Part shown: piece after piece, positions 11,932 to 22,990 of the stretch
How positions within the stretch are numbered: position 1 is the first letter of the stretch
How the letters are laid out: the number at the start of each line of letters is the position of its first letter
DNA from: Chaunax sp. Z400
Lineage: Eukaryota > Chordata > Actinopteri > Lophiiformes > Chaunacidae
Assembly (NCBI GenBank): GCA_037577475.1
Contig: CM075192.1
Coordinates: forward strand, 12,805,908 to 12,869,907
Reading direction: 5' to 3'
Length of the DNA stretch: 64,000 nt
Notes under the pieces: generated by a model
What the model saw: only the letters and a program-made list of their open reading frames with translations
Told to the model about the DNA's origin: nothing
The model's database searches: none
Made by a program: the position numbers and the translations under genes

Positions 11932-13816
11932 TTGTTTATTATAATTTGCCCTAAAAACGTACCAATGATGTTTTCTCCTACAACAATGACAGGCGAGCTG
12001 ACCGTCGTGTTGAGTGACTCTTGCGCCACCTCTCTCTTTCTCCTGCTTGAGGTACTGCAGTTCTACTCAAAAATAATGAAGGACAATCAGAACACTGATG
12101 TATGGCTTCACTACAGAAAGTAGCTATTCTTGATATCTTAAAAATGATTATCATTATTATCAGGAATCCCGCGTCTACTCACAGACTGAAAACTGCCACA
12201 CGTGGACACCTCACACAGTCTGGTGATGCAGTGCAGGTAGAAAGTAGAAACTGTCTGATTTTTGTGCTCCAAAAATCTGAAAGCCTCAAAGGAGAAGCGT
12301 GCCACCTGAGACACCCCATTGAGCTCCACCTTGGTTTGTTCATCACGTGTACACCTTGGGTGAAAAGGAAACAGGTGTTGTGACTGCACATGGGGAAACA
12401 CAAAGGGCTGGCACGGAGTTGAGTGTCAGAATAAGTAGGTAATATATTGTGTGGTTATGTTTATATGTGACTCACCCTACAAATAGGTCATAAAAGGTTT
12501 CAGACAAGGGAAACGGGCTTGTTGTTGTGTAGCATCTGTCTAGCAGCACGTTGAACCTTCAGGGACAGAAGGTTTAATGATTTTTAAGAGGTTTTTTTTC
12601 TTATTAAAATATCTTATGGTTTAATGTAAACCATCAAAACTAAAATACCTGTCTGTTAGATTATTTGCCTCTACTGCAACATAAATCTTGGTCTTCAGGT
12701 TTAGTCCTGCTGGTGGCATAGTAAGACCATCTCGGTAGTTTTCATCCTGTTCCAAGTAAGATTAAGAACAAAATAAAGTTATGAAATGATTAAAAAAAAT
12801 GTTCTGTCTATTTTTAAAAGCTAGAGCAGGTCTTACTTTGAAGAGATGCATACTCAGTGTGCTGATGAATGTACCATTGCTGTCTTTTATGGCAAGATTC
12901 ACTCCTGACCTGTATTAAATGAAACGATGAATTAAAATGTAGCAGAGCCCTATTTAATTCACATGCAGGGTCTGTGTAATTCCATGTGTCGCATGGCATA
13001 CTCACACTCCTATGTGAGTGTTGTTCAGGAAATACTGCATCGGGTAGAGGCAGGAGAACTTGTACTTGATCTGTTGACGATAGGTGATCATACCTGCAGT
13101 GGGGTCTACTGACATAACCATACCAGTGATGTTCATGAACTGGATTCTTGAGAAGTCATTAAACTTTCCCTTCCCAATCTGATCGATTGTCTGTTGAAAA
13201 AGGAAACATTTATGTCACTGAAATCAGTTTAAATCACGTTTTATGAGTTCAAGGTCCAATCCTTGGATTTCGTATAATGCATTTACATCTCATCAAATTA
13301 TACCAAAGGATTTTGTACTATTCTAATATACTTTTTTCCAGTACATCAGAGGGAAAAAAGCCCTCAATTGCTCAAAAATAGAAGCTATAGTGAGGTATAC
13401 CTCGAAGTTATTTTTGCAGGATAAGGTGGAAGACTCATTTATGGGGAATCTGAATCTAACGACTGGCGGGTCACTGCTCCAGTCAGCAATCCCACGACAC
13501 TCAGGTTTGTTTAACTCATTATTGACCACCAGCAGAGACTCATTGTAAAGAGCTTGGTACACTGGACAAAGGAAGATGCTCAGGTCCATATACTCTGTTC
13601 CGCATTCCACATTTAAATCTGAGTTTTCTGCAAGAGATATAAACAGAGGACAAAGATTAAGATGGAAGTGTGGAAAAAAAACTGTTACTGAAGAACATAA
13701 AGAAAATTCTACATACGTGGAGGTCTGTTGGTGTCACTTAAGATACAGGGAAATGGTGTCTGGGCCTTGGTCCTCAGAATGAGGCCAAGCTGGCACAGAA
13801 GAAAGACCAGCCTCAT
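10484..13816 (-). CDS. ZP-domain membrane protein, ZPLD1-like
   Basis: Ten coding exons: 13717-13816, 13401-13627, 13006-13190, 12837-12909, 12649-12746, 12476-12556, 12183-12354, 11963-12062, 10814-10843, 10484-10620. They total 1203 nt (400 aa, with phases consistent; ZPLD1 is about 415 aa). A signal peptide (residues 1-19) precedes a ZP domain of about residues 40-314. ZP-C features resemble ZPLD1 closely: GTFISTL, GLNLKTKIYVAVEANNL, DRCYTTT and RFSFEAFRF...FLEHKNQ...FYLHCITRLC. A dibasic RRKR site (319-322) follows, the usual consensus cleavage site that releases ZP proteins. A TM helix (about 367-392) and a short basic tail come last. ZP domains polymerise into extracellular filaments; ZPLD1 is known from inner-ear gelatinous matrix. 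The ZP-N half differs more, so this is probably a paralogue rather than zpld1 itself. The exon 7/8 junction uses an acceptor giving N-C-S-T-S-S, the only one that keeps frame with the strong donor. Confidence 0.85.
11635..11680. repeat. Imperfect TATC/TAGC tetranucleotide repeat
   Basis: A short run of TATC-type units in the last large intron of the ZPLD1-like gene. Confidence 0.7.
11873..11930. repeat. TA microsatellite
   Basis: An uninterrupted TA run in the intron of the ZPLD1-like gene, about 35 bp beyond the RRKR exon. Confidence 0.95.
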
Positions 13817-14445
13817 TGTTCTGCATGTGGTCCGGTAAGGGAACAGCAAAACAATAGACACACAAGCATCCATCATCATCATCTTTCAAGAATTAAGTTT
13901 TTTGAAGGAAAACTTTTCAAAAATGGCCAAATCGGCAGATGACAGATCAACCTCCCTGGACACATGAGAAAAGCCAGCAAAGGTAATAGAGTTAAATAAG
14001 CCCATTACGCAACATACAGTAAGCAGTCACTTGAATGCAAAGGAAAAGACATGCTTCAGCCTGGGCTATGATTTATTCATTGTTATCCTTGGGGGGGGGG
14101 AGTTCTTTGACATGAAAGAGCATCTTTTAATTTGGTTTAATCTGTGTAAAATAGAAAAGATAGATAAGATATAATGTTTTAAGACTCAACTGGTTGTACT
14201 TCCTTATACTCATATCCTGCATGTAAATTAGAAATAAACAGGCTCTACAGATTATATCTCACATTTCATTTGATTGAACACCCGGTGCATTCAGAGACAA
14301 GATTATTGTAATATTTTTCTCCAATCTTGATATCGTAAAAGTCAAACCAATAATTGTACTATTTAAATCTTATGGTTTAAATATTTCAAATAACTACATT
14401 AAACTTCCTGGTAAAAGAGGTGATAAAGTTATTGTAAGAACTCAC

Positions 14446-14499
14446 CTGTAAGTTTGCATCCTGTGTCTTACTATTAGCCTCCAGATCACTACATTTATA
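14446..14499 (-). promoter_or_regulatory. Probable TATA promoter and 5' UTR exon donor, ZPLD1-like gene
   Basis: On the minus strand a TATAAA box (14494-14499) lies about 50 nt before a strong splice donor (ACAG|GTGAGT, exon end at 14446). The ATG exon has an acceptor (TGCAG) just four bases before its start codon, so a non-coding first exon is required. A short 5' UTR exon of roughly 14446-14470 fits all of this. The transcription start is inferred. Confidence 0.5.
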
Positions 14500-15831
14500 C
14501 TGTTTGCCCCACAGGGGTGTGTGTGGAAACGCCCCGGACAATAGTGTAACATGAGCTTGGCCTCTAATATCCTCACATTTATTTGTATATATTTTGAATT
14601 TGAACATTTCATTGATAATAAATTTGTTTTTTTTCTTCACACTATTCAAGATGTCCAGTTCACCTTCTGTTAGCTTTACTGATTAGTTTTCAAAGCTCCA
14701 TTGGAGCCAAAGCCAGCTCTCTTTACTGGTGTTAACTAATGGTGTGTGATAATAGCACATGTTTGTTTCTGTATGTACATATGCACAGTGGAATATGTAT
14801 TATAGTAGGCTGGGCCTTCAGACTTAATTTGGCACTTAGTGGAAACTCTTTCAAGATTACACTTTAATATTCTGCATTTACCATTATTACCATTATTATT
14901 TAATCGAAAATATTCACAAACCAAGTTCAGTCTTTTAATCTGAAATCGTTAGCCACACTTCCTGGATTCAAACTAAACACCTTTCAAATTATAGAATATT
15001 TATCATGTGTCACAAGTATGAGTGTTTCCAAGGATACCCAGCCTTATTTGTTAGTTTAAAATGATCAGTCATTATGACATACTGTATATATCCACAGTTC
15101 GGTTGTATTATTAATGGGACGGCATTGATCCCATCAGAGAATTTATTTCATCTTGTCCCAATCCTTGCTGCGGTGAGACAGATGTCTGGCAGCTCAGCAT
15201 GTTTTTTAAAGCATACTTCCTGATGGGAATTAGTTATCTCATAGGTTATATCAACAAACTAATAATTTGTGTCTTGGATTTACTAGAGAGGAAGTGAATG
15301 GTGTATGTGTAACCCTCCAGTGCTTTCTGTCTCAAATTTCAAAGACAAAAATGTGTCTGTAGTTTGTGGATCCTTTGAAATTGATATGTTTATACCAGCA
15401 AGGCATTAGACTAGTAGCATTGACTACTCTTGCTGCCACATTTGCAACAGTCACCTTTAAACCTCCCAGTAATGCATTAGCGATCATTTCATATTTGGCT
15501 CGGCATAAGATTGAAGAGGTCACATCATGCAACTTTAATGCCTGGGAATGATGAGCAACAGAACACTTTCCTGTCTTAGATATGGGCAGGGAAAGTGTCA
15601 CGTAGGGAACCTTAATGTTTACATACAAACATTGTTTTATTTTTTCACAGGCCTATGAAAGAGCAGGATTGGTGATCTGATCGTGAGTGTTCTCTTCTGA
15701 GATCATTTAATATGATAAGAGTCTCATTATTGTTCTTCCGAGTGCATGTTGTGTAATGGATCGGTTCTGACTATGGCCTCTGGCTGGAAATGTCTGTGCT
15801 GTTTTGTAGAGTGAGTGAATAAAAGACACAC

Positions 15832-15936
15832 CTATCTGAGAGAAATCTTTTGTGAAGCAGCGTGACTTGAAAGGGGCTCCTGCACATCCCGCGTCCCCAA
15901 AGAGCACAAAAACACAAAACACCGTGACGATACAGC
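15832..15936 (-). other. Orphan exon-like block, function unknown
   Basis: A 105-nt open frame on the minus strand is bounded by a good acceptor (TTTTTCAG) and donor (ATAG|GTGTGT), with phase 1 at both ends. It begins with a hydrophobic stretch (CIVTVFCVFVLFG) followed by a Cys-containing segment (CAGAPFKSRCFTKDFSQI), like the end of a signal peptide plus the start of a secreted chain. There is no in-frame ATG, so an upstream exon would be needed. I found no partner exons and do not recognise it. It may be chance. Confidence 0.3.
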
Positions 15937-16619
15937 CTGAAAAAGGTGCCTGTTAGATTACTTTAGAAATATCCGATGTCAAATGTCAGTTTTAATCTCT
16001 CCTTTGTTGTCTAAATAAGCATTTGTCTGCAAGCAACACCATCAGTGTTACTGCCGGCATATTTCCTCACAGCCTGGACCCAAAAGCAGTACATTTGGTC
16101 ACCCTTGGGGGGAAAAATAATTCTAACACACGTTTAGGTCAGGATTCATGATCAAAAACACAAATGTTTAATGTATGTTCTGAAACTTGAGCTGATACCG
16201 ATAGTGTTTACAGAAGGTCTTTTAAATATGAAGTATAAACCCATGTAGTTTTTTTTTTTAAAGAATCTAAATTATGATGACTGACTCATGATGCATGTGA
16301 ATTTCTTCCACAATCATATAGTTGGTCAACAATACAGGCGTTGACTATTTTAATTAAAAAAGAACATCATAGGATGAAACTGTATGCCTGGCATTGTGTT
16401 GTCTGGGAATGAGAGCTTTGACAAGTAAAGCAAGGAGTGTATTATTAGCCTTGGAGGGCATGGAGCCTCCAGGCCAGTTTATAACAGATATACAGTATCA
16501 GTATCAGCGTATGTAGGCCAATACCTAAAAATGAAATTTGAAAGGTATGTCAGAGGTAAATTAGAAAGTGTATGATATAGTTTGTCCTTAAGATAGAACT
16601 GAAGTTTATTTTTCAGCTG

Positions 16620-16860
16620 CCTAATGTAAATGGAATAGATGAACATTTTTGGGAACACATACTGTATTCTCTTTCTGGGTATGGTTCAATCCATGCCACT
16701 CACATGTGTGTATGGTGAATATGAAGTTACAACCAGCAGCCAGTGAGCTTATAGTAGCTTTGCATTAAGACTGGAAACATGCAAACAGCTAGCTTGTCTT
16801 TGTCCAGTAGTAATAACATTTTAAAACACTTCCAGCACCTTTAAAGCTCATTCATCAACA
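16620..16860 (+). repeat. Interspersed repeat fragment, family R2
   Basis: Contains the phrases GTATGGTGAATATGAAG, CAACCAGCAGCCAGTGAGC, AAGACTGGAAACA and AAACAGCTAGC. It shares wording with fragments at 47740-48180, 50140-50370 and 44460-44555 in this window. I know this family as a common teleost repeat but cannot assign its class. Confidence 0.6.
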
Positions 16861-17085
16861 AGTTTTATTATTATTATTTCAATGCCTTGTTAAACTAATG
16901 TAAAAACAAGCATTTGGAGTTTTACATACAGTAGGTGTGTGTCTGTATGTGTCTGAACATATTTGTAGACTGTGCAGTTGTACATATACACAGAAGAGTG
17001 AGCTGTAAGTTTTGCATTTTGAATATTTGAGACTAGTTAAAACAAATATAAATGAGTTGTTAAAGTGGCAATATATACATATGGT

Positions 17086-17321
17086 ATAAGTACTTCCAAA
17101 AAAGTTGTGTAAAATGTAAATACAAACAGAATGTGATGATTTGCAAAACATTGAGACCCCATATTTAATTGGAAATAGCACAAAGATGTTGAAAATGAGA
17201 AATTTAATTGTTTTTTTAAAACTTATATCCCCATTTTAAGTGCAACAAAAAATATCAAAGAATTAGGGGATTTCATCGTCTACAGTAACATTATATCATG
17301 TTACTGTAGTAACATTATATA

Positions 17322-17364
<43 letters not shown>

Positions 17365-17750
17365 GTTACTGTAGATATTAATATCATTTTAAGATTCAGA
17401 AAATCTGAATAAATCTCTGTACACAATGGACAAGGCCAAAAACTGATATTGGATGGCCGTGATCTGTTTCCCCAAGAATGGGAAAACATTCCTCTTTCAC
17501 AAGGACAGCAACTGGTCTCCTCAGTTCCCAAACGCTTACAGAGTGTTGTTTAAAGAGTGGTGAACATGACCCTGTCCCATCTTTTTTTAAACGTGTTGCT
17601 GGCATCAAATTCTAAATGAGGATATGATTTTCAAAAACAATTAAATTTTTCTGTTTCAACGTTTCAACTATTGTCTTTGTGCTATTTTTTGTATATTGTT
17701 TTTATTTACATTTTACATAGGGTCCCAACTTTTTTGGAAACAGGTTTGTA
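17086..17750. mobile_element. Non-autonomous DNA transposon with long terminal inverted repeats
   Basis: The left end (TTCCAAAAAAGTTG...GTAAAATGTAAATA...ATTTGCAAA...GGAAATAGCACAAAGA) is the imperfect inverse of the right end (TCTTTGTGCTATTTT...TTTACATTTTACATA...CCCAACTTTTTTGGAA). The arms are about 90-110 bp. Similar sequences are very common in teleosts. No transposase frame is present. A TA microsatellite has expanded inside it (17318-17362). Confidence 0.75.
17280..17375. repeat. TA microsatellite flanked by inverted CTACAGTAACATTAT
   Basis: CTACAGTAACATTATA is on the left and AATGTTACTGTAG on the right of a TA run, with a further inverted copy (ATGTTACTGTAG) at about 17298-17310. The whole can fold into nested hairpins. 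Confidence 0.8.
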
Positions 17751-17789
17751 ATACTATAACATTCCAACAGCACATCCCTCCACCAACGG

Positions 17790-18440
17790 CATCATCACTA
17801 ATCAGTTTTTGTATTACTGGATCCAGGGCATAGCACAGACTATGGTGATAGTGCCATGATGATGTCATCATGAGGTTCGATCTGCCTCATACAAAATTAA
17901 GTTACACCACCTAATTCCTTGACCCTGGAAACCTACTCCTGACATTTAGAATCATGTGTTTATGATCAGTAGTTTATGAGTTATAAATACATGATTTTCC
18001 ATTTTGGCAGATCTGGGTTTATTTTTCATCTAAATATAACTTCTTCTTTTTTTTTTTTACCTTTGACAGATACATTAAATCAATTTTAATGACTCTTGAA
18101 TCTGTAATATCTCAGCTGCATATTGGTAGCAGTGCCATGTCTCTACCCCTCTCTGTTATTGTACTGTGACCTAGTACCAGATCTGGATTATCATCTAGAT
18201 GTGGGTCTGATTACACATAGTGGTGGAACATCATGGGCTGTCCATGCCTTGGTATTTTTATTTTGATTGGCCCAAAAAAAAGGTTGAATGAGGTGAAAAT
18301 GTGATCCAGAATCTGCATCGGTACCCAGATCCATCTCAAAATTAAATCCTCACTTCTGTTTGTGAGTCTGGTCCAAGATCCACCCATGCACAAAATGTAA
18401 TCAAAATCTGTTCCTTTGTTGGTGGAGGTAACAGTGTGAC
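17790..18440 (+). repeat. Interspersed repeat, family R3, copy 1
   Basis: Homologous in reverse orientation to about 34305-34925. Shared blocks include CAGACTATGGTGAT, CACCTAATTCCTTG followed by CTGGAAACC, a GATCCAG/CTGCATC block, and a GGTGGAGGTAA-type end. Class not assigned. Confidence 0.65.
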
Positions 18441-19084
18441 TGGGAAAGTGGTGGATTGTAGAGAAACTCTAGGGAATTATAAAATGAATCTGTAGTTAAT
18501 CTATTTAGCATTATAGTGAGATTCAACACATTGTTTAACTCCCAGTCTACAATGTGACTGTTTTGTTTCACTCTCTCTGCTGTCATAGGGATCTGGGTGT
18601 GTATATGTATAATTGTGGATAATTACTCTCACCTTATTATCAGTACGTAACAGCTCCATCTACAGTATATAAACCATTTGACTTGCAAATAAGGGAGTAT
18701 TTGGATAATAAATGAGCTTCACTCTACCAACATGCATCCCTTACCCTTTTCAACAGGCCACTGCACATGACACTGTCATGTGTTACTGAAGGTGACACAG
18801 AAATGTGAGGAATAATAGACTTCATACACCTTATGGGAACAAAGGCATCCACAGACGTTTACATTGAAATGAGAATGGTAAAGTCATGGTAGTCTCAGAG
18901 GACAAAAATACTTAGTGTCTTCTGACAGAAAAAGTAATTCAGTGTGCGTCCACCAAAACAGCTCTATAGGGGATATCACAGTGAAAGTATCTTTCAATAC
19001 CAGCCTATATTACATAACACAGCGATGGACACCCATTGTCTTGGCATTTTAATCATTTTTTAAATGCCACTATAAACAACAAGA

Positions 19085-19270
19085 GCGCTCGGAGAGTGCA
19101 AACCTCCGCCAAGGCCCTTTAAAAAATTCCCAGATCCAGATCCTGATCATCACCAAAATCTCATCATCTCTAGGATATGCTTGGGTCCATCTTTGGTGAA
19201 AATTTCATTCAAATCCGCCTATTAGTTTTTGTGTAATCCTGCTAACAAACAAATAGACAAATAAACAAAC
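19085..19270 (+). repeat. Interspersed repeat ending in CAAA/CAAATA runs
   Basis: Contains CTCGGAGAGTGCAAACCTCC, CGCCAAGG, and a tail GTAATCCTGCTAACAAACAA followed by (CAAA/CAAATA)n. I recognise this as a common fish interspersed repeat; class unassigned. Confidence 0.6.
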
Positions 19271-19669
19271 AAAGCATGTTCAGACGTGAAGCAACCTGAG
19301 ACCTTACAAGTGTGTGTGTTCAATTCATCTTATCTGATCTTATTTTGCAGTATCAAGCTAACTGGAAAGTAAAGAATTTATAATAGATTTCTTTTGCACA
19401 ACAGCTATTAACTGTAATTAGACCGTGGTGAATGGTAAGTCACACTATCAAATACTGTAAATACAACACCTGAGCCGTACCCTATCATAACATGTTATGA
19501 TGGGAAGATAGGAGGCCCCTTTAAAATAAAGATCTTTGTTACAGCACTTAATGATCTGTGACACAGATTGCATTGCATTTCTTACTTAAGTTACATTTTT
19601 CTTCAGGGTTCTCGTGACTCACTGGATTAAAACCTGACAAATACAATGTGGTACTTGAACTCTATTCCT

Positions 19670-19920
19670 TCAGTGGTGGAAGAAATACTCCATCATTACT
19701 CAGTTAAGATTACCAATAAATAGGCTACTCCCTTACTTACTATGCATTTGAAATTTTTGGTATCCTATACAGCAAAATTACCCCTTTTAGAGTACAATGT
19801 ATTTGTAACAGTAATATTACAGGATTACAATGTACAGCATTTGAAATACTAAAAGTATCAAGTAGCAGAAAATGGAAATAAATCAAGTGATGTACCAAAA
19901 AATCTTACTAAAGTCTAGTG
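19670..19920 (+). repeat. Interspersed repeat, family R4 (GTGGTGGAAG type)
   Basis: Begins with CAGTGGTGGAAGAAATACTC and continues with stretches resembling the reverse complement of 59290-59950, which ends GTTACTTTCCATCACTG. A common teleost repeat type; class unassigned. Confidence 0.55.
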
Positions 19921-20015
19921 CTTGTTATATTACTTGCTAGTTTACACCAATATAGACTGAAGGCATATACAGTAAACTCAAATAAACACATACATTAAGT
20001 TGGACAAATATTATT

Positions 20016-20046
20016 AATAATAGTAATAATAATAATACATTATTGA

Positions 20047-20094
<48 letters not shown>

Positions 20095-20095
20095 C
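20016..20095. repeat. ATT/AAT trinucleotide microsatellite
   Basis: AAT units followed by a long run of ATT, then a few ATG-type units. The reading frame through it is low complexity. Confidence 0.95.
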
Positions 20096-20539
20096 AATGA
20101 TTATGATGATGATAATCTCAAAAACAAAAATGTATAATAACTTCCCAGAAGCCACAGGTAGCATTTTCAAATTCCTTTTTTTCCAAGCATAAACAATTCT
20201 CAAAAATATAGTAAGAAACAAATAGTACAAGGGAATTAATATTGAATAAGTAATGTAATCCATTACTTTATATACATGAAATAGGTGATTATTACAGCAC
20301 GATGAGTACAATTATGATAAAATACACGTTTTCCTGATTAAACTTACATGATTTATATTTATTTTTTTAAGAACTTAATTGGAATACTGTATTTTTATCG
20401 TGTGTCATTAGACGCCTACTTTACAGAATCTGAGTAGTTTCAGTGTTTGGTTACTAGAGGCCACTGTGAGCCATAACCATAAACTCAACCCATAATCTTG
20501 GTAGCAACTGCTGTGGAAATCAGCAAACAGTAATTTTAA

Positions 20540-20771
20540 TTGGACCATTTATGGAGGCAGTGGTAGGACGACAGATGATTGGTCAGCTCCGCTTCTCCAG
20601 CGTTCTAGACCGTTCTGAGTTGCAATGCTGAGGAGGTGCGGCCATTTCTACATCATCATTACCAGCGGGCTGCAGGGATCCGTTATACAGAGTTTCTTAC
20701 GGTAAAGCAACATTAGAGATAGCCACTTCCACGATAAGTTGATTAAACTACATATTGTGAATGTAACGGAG
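20540..20771 (+). promoter_or_regulatory. hspa8: hspa8 promoter and non-coding first exon
   Basis: An inverted CCAAT box (GATTGGTC, 20577-20584) is followed by a heat-shock-element-like array at 20603-20615 (TTC-TA-GAC-CG-TTC, one mismatch to TTCnnGAAnnTTC). The strong donor GGAG|GTGAGTA ends the 5' UTR exon at about 20771. The coding exon's acceptor lies just before the ATG at 22991, which requires such an upstream exon. Intron 1 is about 2.2 kb, as expected for HSPA8. No clear TATA box; the start site is inferred to be near 20630-20700. Confidence 0.7.
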
Positions 20772-22985
20772 GTGAGTATAGCTAGTTGATTAATGTAGTA
20801 ACTTTTATTAGTCAGGATAAGAGCTATAGATGTTTTATTAGCGTTTTATTGTAAACTACGTCAATCATTCGACAACGTCCTCAGAGCTAGATTTAGTTTA
20901 AAAAGGCAAACATTCAAGCTAGCTCATATTTTTCGATGTCGGCATTCATTTATTTGTCATTCAAATACAACCAAACGCACCAATTTATCTTCCTAATTGA
21001 TGCTGTAACTTTTTCTGTAATGTTATAGTGCATGTTAAGGCCAACCTTTTTGACATTCGTCTAAAATGAAAGCCGGTTTGTGAATGTGGCTAACAGGAAT
21101 GAAATGATAGAGAGAACGATGCTGTTAAATCCTTGTTCCTCTCTGCCAACTCACACTGCGGCTCGCACTTGAGGATATGACTGATAAAAGTTGTCCATTG
21201 CGGCGATGCGCAGGTGCAGAAAATTGCAAGTTGTAAGGAAGTGAAAGGAAAAATCTAGATGGTTCTCTGCCTCCTAAAACGGAGTGACACGCCCTCCTGT
21301 AACGCTGCTGAGGGTGCTGTAAACAGATAAGCTAATGATGCAGCACAACATGCTCTTCTCCTAACCGCTTGCTCAGTGGTTGTCACAACCCTCTTTGGAT
21401 AAGAATAATCACTTCCACATACCCCTAAACTAAATTAGTTTTTGGAGGAAATCACTACTTACATTTGGAACTCTAGTTACTAGTCTCTGTTGTGCAAATT
21501 AAATATGCTCGTTATATTTTGCACAAACTTGCACATAAGATTAAAATCTCCACCATTATATTAAATGGGAGCTTGAGTGCAAGTTACATTTAATCATATT
21601 TCTGATTTGACTGGCTTTATTTGGTTAATGAGCATCACCTGCTATTTTTTGTTCAAGATCTATTGATAAAATAATCTTAATTCTTTTTTCTTTCCTTTGT
21701 TTGAACTCCATAGGTGGGAAAAAGTAGTATTTTTACTTGAAAAATGTTTTTTTTTTTTAAGTGATTATATAAGTATTGCTGCTAATCATTTCTGATAGAA
21801 TCAACTTATACAACTAATTGTTTCAGCTCTAATTTGCATTTTGTTACCTTGCTCTTAAAACCCCTCACTTTTATTTATCAGACCACAGATATCCACATTT
21901 TTTCACTGTCATGTACGCTCTCTGCAAAGTCCCAGTGCTCCACTAGAGGAGCCTGGCCCCTGATATGAGAGCCACTGGCTTAGTTAGCTGTAATGACCTC
22001 CTGTGTGACCTAGGGTTACATTACATACAGTATATTGATGGTCTGCTACTGTAGCAACAGTAAATATACAGTAGGGTCTATTCCAAGAAGTTTCTACTTA
22101 CTGACTGAGTCATTATCATGACTGAGTGGAACCAGGACCAAGTTTTAATATCATCAACTTGTTCTGCTGCTGAAATAGGGTTTTACTCACAAATAATCAT
22201 CTATGTAACTAATAGACCCAGCTTTAATTCTACCTCTGAAACAAATCAAATAGTATTAGATAGAAATATTGTTCAATAAAAAAGCTACTGCAGGACTTTT
22301 TCAATGGAAAAAAACCCATTACTAATAGACCCATCTTTAGTTCTACCTCTGAAACAAGTAAAATGGCATTAGTTAGAAATATTGTTTGATACAAAAGCAG
22401 CAAGCAATGTCCCAGAGCCCAAGTTTTTTTTAATGTTAGTCACCCAGATAAATTCAGTTAACTTTTATGTAAGACAAGGAACAGCAGCAAATCAGCACAT
22501 TGGAGAAGCATGAATCAGATGTAGTTAGACATTTTTGAGTCAAATGATGGATTGATAATCAAAATAATATGTGAATATTTTTCAGTTGCTCCATTTAAAA
22601 ATAAATGAATGACTAATATTTCAGCCATGTGAAAATTGTATTAACTTAAATGGCACTTCCGTCTGGTTATAACTCACTTCTTAGAAAAGGACTTTTCCCT
22701 GTTGTCGGTTGTTGCCATAACAAAAGCAGCCGTTTCCAAGCTGTCAAGTGTGGGAGGCTTGAAAACAGGTGCTGTGGACATTCATTGAGACAGTTTGTTT
22801 CCACTTACATTTGAGTTGCTCAGTGTCTGATAATAGCCTCATCATCCCATACTACAAATGTACATTGTGGTAGCCACTCACTGTGCTTAGAGAGGGCTTA
22901 AGTTACTCATCTGCCATATACCCAGATTTTCAGTCCAATACTAATGAACTGAGTGATTAACAGCTTATCATTTTCATATTCTCAG
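20772..22985 (+). other. hspa8: hspa8 intron 1, with internal duplication
   Basis: Bounded by GTGAGT and CTCAG. It contains a 113-bp-offset tandem duplication (22208-22278 and 22321-22391, about 85% alike by eye). Next to each copy lies a short stretch matching hspa8 exon 5 (22279-22310; 22388-22398). Nothing else coding is seen. Confidence 0.75.
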
Positions 22986-22990
22986 CAACC

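Larger units (their letters stand above)
14600..20500. other. Intergenic region rich in repeats
   Basis: Between the ZPLD1-like promoter and hspa8 I see no conventional gene. The region holds the orphan exon-like block, an inverted-repeat transposon, other repeat fragments and microsatellites, listed separately. The long frame at 19937-20311 is a translation of a trinucleotide repeat. Confidence 0.6.

Noticed and set aside
12177..12185. Alternative donor one codon earlier for the ZP exon 7
   Set aside because: It would need a weak GTCTGT donor; the GTGAGT donor with an acceptor at 12062 keeps frame and supplies a cysteine.
12102..12383. Plus-strand frame over the ZP-protein exon
   Set aside because: Shadow of the minus-strand exon 12183-12354.
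19937..20311. 124-codon minus-strand frame
   Set aside because: It is mostly the translation of an ATT/AAT microsatellite.
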